A stretch of DNA of 18,878 nt, from NCBI GenBank assembly GCA_964388945.1, contig CAYMCM010000048.1:1-18878 (forward strand). Reading direction: 5' to 3'. This DNA is from Roseburia_D sp964388945 (GTDB taxonomy: Bacteria > Bacillota > Clostridia > Lachnospirales > Lachnospiraceae). The stretch's first letter is position 1; the number at the start of each line of letters is the position of its first letter. The notes beneath the pieces were generated by a model. The model was not told the origin of the DNA. It saw only the letters and a list, made by a program, of their open reading frames with translations, and did not search any database. Position numbers and translations under genes: made by a program. Positions 14,977-18,878 of the stretch are shown here, in pieces.

Positions 14977-17010
14977 ATGAATATTGAAAAAATGAAAAAA
15001 ACAGCATATAGATGTTTTGTAGATAATAACATTCTTGTCAGTCAGAGCTTTCAGGATTATCTGGACACTACACATTTAGAACGCCATTATATCAGAAAGG
15101 CTTGTAAACTGGTTCAGTTAAACTGGAAATATCGTATTTGTAGACAGACAAGTATAGAGACAAAGTTATCCGGATTAAAAATGCCAGAGTTTGAAGCAGA
15201 AACAAGACTGCCGATTGAAAATGTAGTGGCAAAGTTGGAACAGTATGACTGGATTTCATTCGACATTTTTGACACATTGATATTTCGGGCAGTAGAGAAG
15301 CCACGGGATGTTTTTCGTATTTTGGAGACACAATGGAATATCATTGGTTTTGCAGGATTTCGTGAAGAGGCTGAGCAAAAAGCAAGGGAAAAAGATCCTG
15401 AAGCAACGATTTATGACATTTATGATATTCTGGCAATAGAACTGGCAATCGATAAAGAGGCAGGGATTGCGTTGGAACTTCAAATAGAAAAAGATGTGTG
15501 TTATGCTAATCCATATATGAAGAAGATTGTAGAACAATTACAGAGTAAAGGAAAAAAGATTATTGTAACATCAGATATGTATCTGCCAAAATGTCTTATG
15601 CAGGAACTACTGGAATCTTGCGGATATAAAGGACTTTGGGATATTTTTGTTTCTTGCGATATCAAGGCGTCTAAACATGAAGGAATGCTACAACAGAGAG
15701 TACAAAAACAACTGGGGATACAGGAGACTTTTGTGCATGTGGGTGATAATGAGTGCACAGATATTGAAGGAAGTAAAAAGGCTGGATGGAGAACCTTTTA
15801 TTATAAAAATGTTGAACAGATCGGAAAACCGTACAGAAGAAAAGGAATGAAGACAATAGGAGCTTCATTTTATAAAGGACTGGTAAATGCCAGACTGCAT
15901 AATGGGGTGTATAATGAGGATGAACGATACGAGTATGGTTATGTAAACGGTGGGGTTATGGCTGTTGGATATATACAGTATCTGAAAAAGCTGGCAAAGG
16001 AAAAAAATATTGACCAACTGCTGTTTGTGGCGAGAGATGGTTATATTATACATAAGATATATGAAAAACATGGGGCAGAGGTGGATAGTGCATATGTACC
16101 TTTTTCTCGTTTTGCATCCTATCAGCTTACGATGGAGAGAAACTGGAAGAATTTTTTGCGGCATGTAGTAAATCCGAGAATACAGGCAGAACCGTCTGAA
16201 AATCTTGGTGAAGTAATAAAAATTTGTGATATGGCTTATGTGAAACCGTATCTGGATGAGTATGGACTGACGGAAGATACAATTTTTGATTATTTTGCAT
16301 ATGACAAGATTCGCACATTGTTTGAAAATCATATAGTGGAGATCAGTAAGTGTTTTGATAATCCGGTCAGAGCAGCTGAGCAATATTTTCGTGAGGTTAT
16401 CGGAGATCATAAGAGGATCTGCATTGTAGATGTTGGATGGCAGGGTTCTGGCGCTATGTGCTTGAAATATTTTTTAGAAGAAAAATGCAAGATGAATGTT
16501 CAAGTGTGCGGAGCGTTAATGGGAATGACTAATAATGAATCTTCTGATGCGTGTTTAAGTAATGAAACGTTACACAGTTATATGTTTTCTCCGCAGATGA
16601 ATATGAGTATGATGCTGAAACATACGGCGAAGCATAATGAATATGATTTTCGGAATCTTTTGGTTGAAATTTTGTTTACTGAAGATAAGCCGTCTTTTAT
16701 TAAACATCAGTTTAGCACAGATGGAAAAGTAGAACTGGTGTATGGTATGGATGAAGATAATGGGACAGAGATTGCCAGTGTTCAGAAGGGAATCTACGAT
16801 TTTGCGATGGACTATTTTACTTATGAGAGAAAGTTTGGTAGTATATTAAATGTATGTGGTAGAGAGGCATATATGCCGGTGGACGGATTGGCAGAAAATA
16901 AAAAATATTGTCTGAAATTTCTTGGCGATTATAAAGTAAATGAAAATTCTGGAATTTTTGAAAAGGATCAGAAGAGAACATTCCGTGATATTGTGCAGGA
17001 GAATCGATGA
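14977..17010 (+). CDS. HAD-superfamily protein with uncharacterised C-terminal domain
   Basis: This 677-residue cytosolic protein has three parts. Residues 1-88 are helical without a known motif. Residues 89-285 are a HAD hydrolase core with complete motifs: DIFDT (96-100; nucleophile Asp96 and acid/base Asp98 in the D-x-D arrangement), VTSD (197-200), the lysine in KASKHEG (230-236) and GDNECTD (256-262). Residues about 290-677 form a second domain seen with HAD cores in polysaccharide loci, with LFVARDGYIIHKIY (349-362), PFSRFASY and VDVGWQGSG (484-492); its activity is not known to me. The HAD part could be a sugar-phosphate phosphatase, or its fold may have been recruited for transfer chemistry. 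GAGG at 14967-14970 is six bases before ATG 14977 and abuts ATG 14971, so the second ATG is preferred. It follows the paralogous glycosyltransferases by 22 bases. Confidence 0.8.
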   Translation: MNIEKMKKTAYRCFVDNNILVSQSFQDYLDTTHLERHYIRKACKLVQLNWKYRICRQTSIETKLSGLKMPEFEAETRLPIENVVAKLEQYDWISFDIFDTLIFRAVEKPRDVFRILETQWNIIGFAGFREEAEQKAREKDPEATIYDIYDILAIELAIDKEAGIALELQIEKDVCYANPYMKKIVEQLQSKGKKIIVTSDMYLPKCLMQELLESCGYKGLWDIFVSCDIKASKHEGMLQQRVQKQLGIQETFVHVGDNECTDIEGSKKAGWRTFYYKNVEQIGKPYRRKGMKTIGASFYKGLVNARLHNGVYNEDERYEYGYVNGGVMAVGYIQYLKKLAKEKNIDQLLFVARDGYIIHKIYEKHGAEVDSAYVPFSRFASYQLTMERNWKNFLRHVVNPRIQAEPSENLGEVIKICDMAYVKPYLDEYGLTEDTIFDYFAYDKIRTLFENHIVEISKCFDNPVRAAEQYFREVIGDHKRICIVDVGWQGSGAMCLKYFLEEKCKMNVQVCGALMGMTNNESSDACLSNETLHSYMFSPQMNMSMMLKHTAKHNEYDFRNLLVEILFTEDKPSFIKHQFSTDGKVELVYGMDEDNGTEIASVQKGIYDFAMDYFTYERKFGSILNVCGREAYMPVDGLAENKKYCLKFLGDYKVNENSGIFEKDQKRTFRDIVQENR

Positions 17011-17015
17011 TATGC

Positions 17016-17020
17016 AGGAG
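17016..17020 (+). promoter_or_regulatory. Ribosome binding site for a candidate small protein
   Basis: AGGAG lies seven bases before ATG 17028, ideal spacing, in the gap between the HAD gene and the cupin gene. Confidence 0.6.
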
Positions 17021-17027
17021 AATTGCA

Positions 17028-17138
17028 ATGCGAAAGTTAAAAACGAGAAATAGAAGAGAAATAGAAAATATTGAATTCCAGTTGCAAGAAATGTGGAGCT
17101 TGATTAGTGAGACGCGGATTGATTCGCTGCAACATTAA
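17028..17138 (+). CDS. Candidate 36-residue small protein
   Basis: An open frame of 36 codons plus TAA fills most of the gap between the HAD gene (ends 17010) and the cupin (starts 17162). It has an excellent ribosome binding site. The product begins MRKLKTRNRREIENIEFQ and ends RIDSLQH. It is basic at the N-terminus and could form one amphipathic helix (IENIEFQLQEMWSLISE). I do not recognise a family. It may be a genuine small protein of the operon, a remnant of a decayed gene, or a translation-coupling leader. The main argument for it is start-site quality and position; nothing shows that it is conserved. Confidence 0.45.
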   Translation: MRKLKTRNRREIENIEFQLQEMWSLISETRIDSLQH

Positions 17139-17161
17139 TAAGTAATAAGGAGAATAAGTAA

Positions 17162-17530
17162 ATGTTAGTAAAAAGATTAAAGCCGGATTTTGAATTTGCA
17201 AATGAAAATGGATCCCTGGTCCAACTGGTGCATGAAGGGTGGAATCAGGTAAACGTTTTGGATTCCAGAAAAGGAAGCAACCGAGGTGGTCATTATCATA
17301 AAGAAAATGAGGAAGCGTTCTACATTGTTTCCGGGGAGATCAATCTGATCTTAGATAATGGCACAGAAACGCAAAAAACAAATTTTAAAGCAGGGGACAT
17401 GTTTCTGATCAAACCATATCTGATGCATACATTTGAATTTTTAGAAGATACGCTTATGGTATCTATGTATGATCGTGGGGTGGAACATGCAGATGGAACA
17501 AAAGATATTTATGCGGAGTGGGAGAAATAG
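17162..17530 (+). CDS. Small cupin-fold protein, possible sugar-nucleotide modifying enzyme
   Basis: This is a single-domain cupin of 122 residues. The first cupin motif is visible in full: G38, His44 and His46 in GGHYHK, Glu51, and Gly58 in FYIVSGE. The second motif has Gly78 in AGDMFLIKP and His89 in LMHTF, so the four metal ligands are present. Small cupins in envelope loci include sugar 3,4-ketoisomerases and the C-terminal domain of CapF-like enzymes, whose NHYH...FLVVSGE stretch looks similar. I cannot tell which reaction this one performs. AAGGAG at 17147-17152 is nine bases before the ATG. It is followed one base after its stop codon by the partial glycosyltransferase gene, so the two are likely co-translated. 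Confidence 0.82.
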   Translation: MLVKRLKPDFEFANENGSLVQLVHEGWNQVNVLDSRKGSNRGGHYHKENEEAFYIVSGEINLILDNGTETQKTNFKAGDMFLIKPYLMHTFEFLEDTLMVSMYDRGVEHADGTKDIYAEWEK

Positions 17531-17531
17531 A

Positions 17532-18878
17532 ATGAACAGAGAAAGAGCATTAAATGAGAATGGACAGTTTTTGACATTTGTAAAAAATAAGTGTGGAAAT
17601 GCTTTTGGTGAAAAGTATCTTGATTTAATAAGGGCAAATGATAGTGAGCAATATTGGGAAGATTTTGGATTCAAATATCTTGGGGTTTTTCAAGGCATGG
17701 ATAGTGAACAGATCCTTGCCCGAATTGAGTCATGCAACGCAATTGCAAATAAGGCATATGTATCGGCTATTTTCTGTGCTTTAAGTAGGGAAGAACAAAA
17801 TGCAGATAAAGCCCAGATGATAAAAAAGGGGCAGGAAAAGTATGCGGCAGTCAGCGATTTTTCGGATGCGGAACAAGAGAGTTTGGCAGAGGCTGTTTTT
17901 ATATATTTGGCGGATCATATTTCGAAATATGATGAGATGAAAGTGTATCAGTTGTCGCAAAAAAAAGAGGTAAACGGATGGATCTATAATCAGCCGGTCT
18001 GCAACAAGGAAGAGCAGGCGTTCGGTGTGATTTACACGTGGCCGGGATCTGTTTCTGCGGAATCGGAATTGATGGAACGTATTAAGAAAGCAGCAGATGA
18101 TGTGGGGGTAAAGATATATTGGCTGTCTGATAGTGGAAATATCTTAAATGATAAGCAGTTGGAGACAGATCAGTATGCTACTGGAGAAGAACTGCAGTTT
18201 TTAATCACATTGCATTATGAAGATAATAAGGCATTGGATACATATTACTATCATGTTTTATGGAATCCGCCGGAAATACCATTGGGAACGGATTATTATG
18301 ATGGAAAAGTGGTTGATAATTATCTGATGAATGACGATTATCTGATTTATGATGCGGGTGGAATGTCAAATCATTTAAGGAGTATATTAATTAACAAACC
18401 GCGTAATATTGACGAAGCATCCTGCTTCGTTGGATCTTTTCCAGGAAGTGTGGTAAAACAGCCGCATTTGGAGAATCCCAAGCTGTTTTATTGCGGAATG
18501 AACTGGGAAAAGGTTTTAAATAAGAGTAACCGCCATGAAGGTTTGTTCAAGTTATTGGATGAAACAGATAAAGTCTGCTTCTATGGTCCGGAAGAAGTAG
18601 AAGCGTGGGGCGGTATTCGTCCGTGGGAAGGATATAATTGTTACAAGGGAGAAATCCCATTTGATGGATTTTCCATATTAGATGAAATCAACAAGTGTGG
18701 GATATGCCTTGCTATTTCATCAGATATTCATCGCCGAGCAGGAGCGGTTACGAATCGTGCATATGAGGCGTGTGCTGCAGGAGCTGTTATTATTTCTGAT
18801 AATAACGAGTTCATGGAGAAATATTTTAAAGATGCCGTTTTATTTATTAATTATAATAAGAATAATCCGCAAGATACG
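17532..18878 (+). CDS. CgeB-like glycosyltransferase, 3' end missing
   Basis: The frame is open from ATG 17532 to the window end (449 codons) and clearly continues. GGGAG at 17520-17524 lies seven bases before the ATG. The first 150 residues are helical and not recognised. From about residue 165 there is an alternating beta-alpha pattern (FGVIYTWPGS). The last visible part has CLAISSDIHRRAGAVTNRAYEACAAGAVIISDN, which matches the donor-binding lobe of CgeB/GT-B type glycosyltransferases, where an R-x-x-E segment followed by a small-residue GA(V)xIxD stretch holds the nucleotide sugar. A role in adding a sugar to the polysaccharide is likely. Donor and acceptor are unknown. Confidence 0.75.
   Translation, partial: MNRERALNENGQFLTFVKNKCGNAFGEKYLDLIRANDSEQYWEDFGFKYLGVFQGMDSEQILARIESCNAIANKAYVSAIFCALSREEQNADKAQMIKKGQEKYAAVSDFSDAEQESLAEAVFIYLADHISKYDEMKVYQLSQKKEVNGWIYNQPVCNKEEQAFGVIYTWPGSVSAESELMERIKKAADDVGVKIYWLSDSGNILNDKQLETDQYATGEELQFLITLHYEDNKALDTYYYHVLWNPPEIPLGTDYYDGKVVDNYLMNDDYLIYDAGGMSNHLRSILINKPRNIDEASCFVGSFPGSVVKQPHLENPKLFYCGMNWEKVLNKSNRHEGLFKLLDETDKVCFYGPEEVEAWGGIRPWEGYNCYKGEIPFDGFSILDEINKCGICLAISSDIHRRAGAVTNRAYEACAAGAVIISDNNEFMEKYFKDAVLFINYNKNNPQDT

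Noticed and set aside
10650..17051. Identical 16-base string (GTTAAAAACGAGAAAT) at 10650-10665 and 17036-17051
   Set aside because: A single match of this length in 19 kb of A-rich sequence can arise by chance; one copy is in a leader, the other inside a possible small gene, and no longer repeat or inverted ends accompany it.
17119..17148. TTGATT and TAATAA with an 18-base spacer before the cupin gene
   Set aside because: The would-be -10 overlaps the cupin ribosome binding site, so a transcript from it would lack a usable leader.
18412..18430. Perfect 8-base inverted repeat with a three-base loop (ACGAAGCA / TGCTTCGT)
   Set aside because: It lies inside the partial glycosyltransferase coding sequence, encodes ordinary residues and is not directly followed by a T run.
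1..18878. Mobile elements, CRISPR arrays, tRNA or rRNA genes
   Set aside because: No transposase or integrase motifs, no regularly spaced repeats and no tRNA/rRNA-like sequence were seen; nearly all bases are in supported coding regions.

Overview
The window looks like a cell-surface polysaccharide locus from a low-to-moderate GC Gram-positive anaerobe, most likely a clostridium of the Lachnospiraceae type. The grounds are strong purine-rich ribosome binding sites, tightly packed co-directional genes, and a gene set (RgpF-type rhamnan protein, TagG/Wzm-Wzt exporter, DUF6077-like membrane protein) typical of Firmicutes envelope loci. The taxon is inference. All genes read on the + strand; both ends cut through a gene, and no gap between genes exceeds about 150 bases.

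Region A (about 1-10589) is an ABC-exporter-dependent rhamnan-type module. It runs: the 3' part of rfbC/rmlC (dTDP-L-rhamnose synthesis), a Wzm-like permease with an unusual N-terminal extracytoplasmic domain, Wzt with a C-terminal glycan-recognition domain, an intrinsic terminator hairpin, a SAM methyltransferase, a kinase-fold/beta-domain/coiled-coil protein, an RgpF-family protein, an acyltransferase-3 membrane protein, and a DUF6077-like membrane protein split into two overlapping frames. The methyltransferase plus kinase-like/coiled-coil pair beside a Wzt with a binding domain resembles, in split form, the chain-terminating ruler WbdD of E. coli O8/O9a. A homologous-looking beta domain can be read in three proteins of this region (Wzm N-terminus, kinase-like protein, RgpF C-terminus).

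Region B (about 10615-18878) begins with a near-consensus sigma-A promoter. It encodes a polyprenyl glycosylphosphotransferase (initiating enzyme), an AmsE-like family-2 glycosyltransferase, two tandem paralogous family-2 glycosyltransferases, a two-domain HAD protein, a possible 36-residue small protein, a small cupin, and the 5' part of a CgeB-like glycosyltransferase. Sampled lines suggest this part is more AT-rich than rgpF, so the locus may be a mosaic.

Proposed working model (inference): region B starts and assembles a lipid-linked glycan. Region A supplies dTDP-rhamnose, extends and caps the chain, and exports it through Wzm/Wzt. No Wzx flippase or Wzy polymerase is visible in the window.
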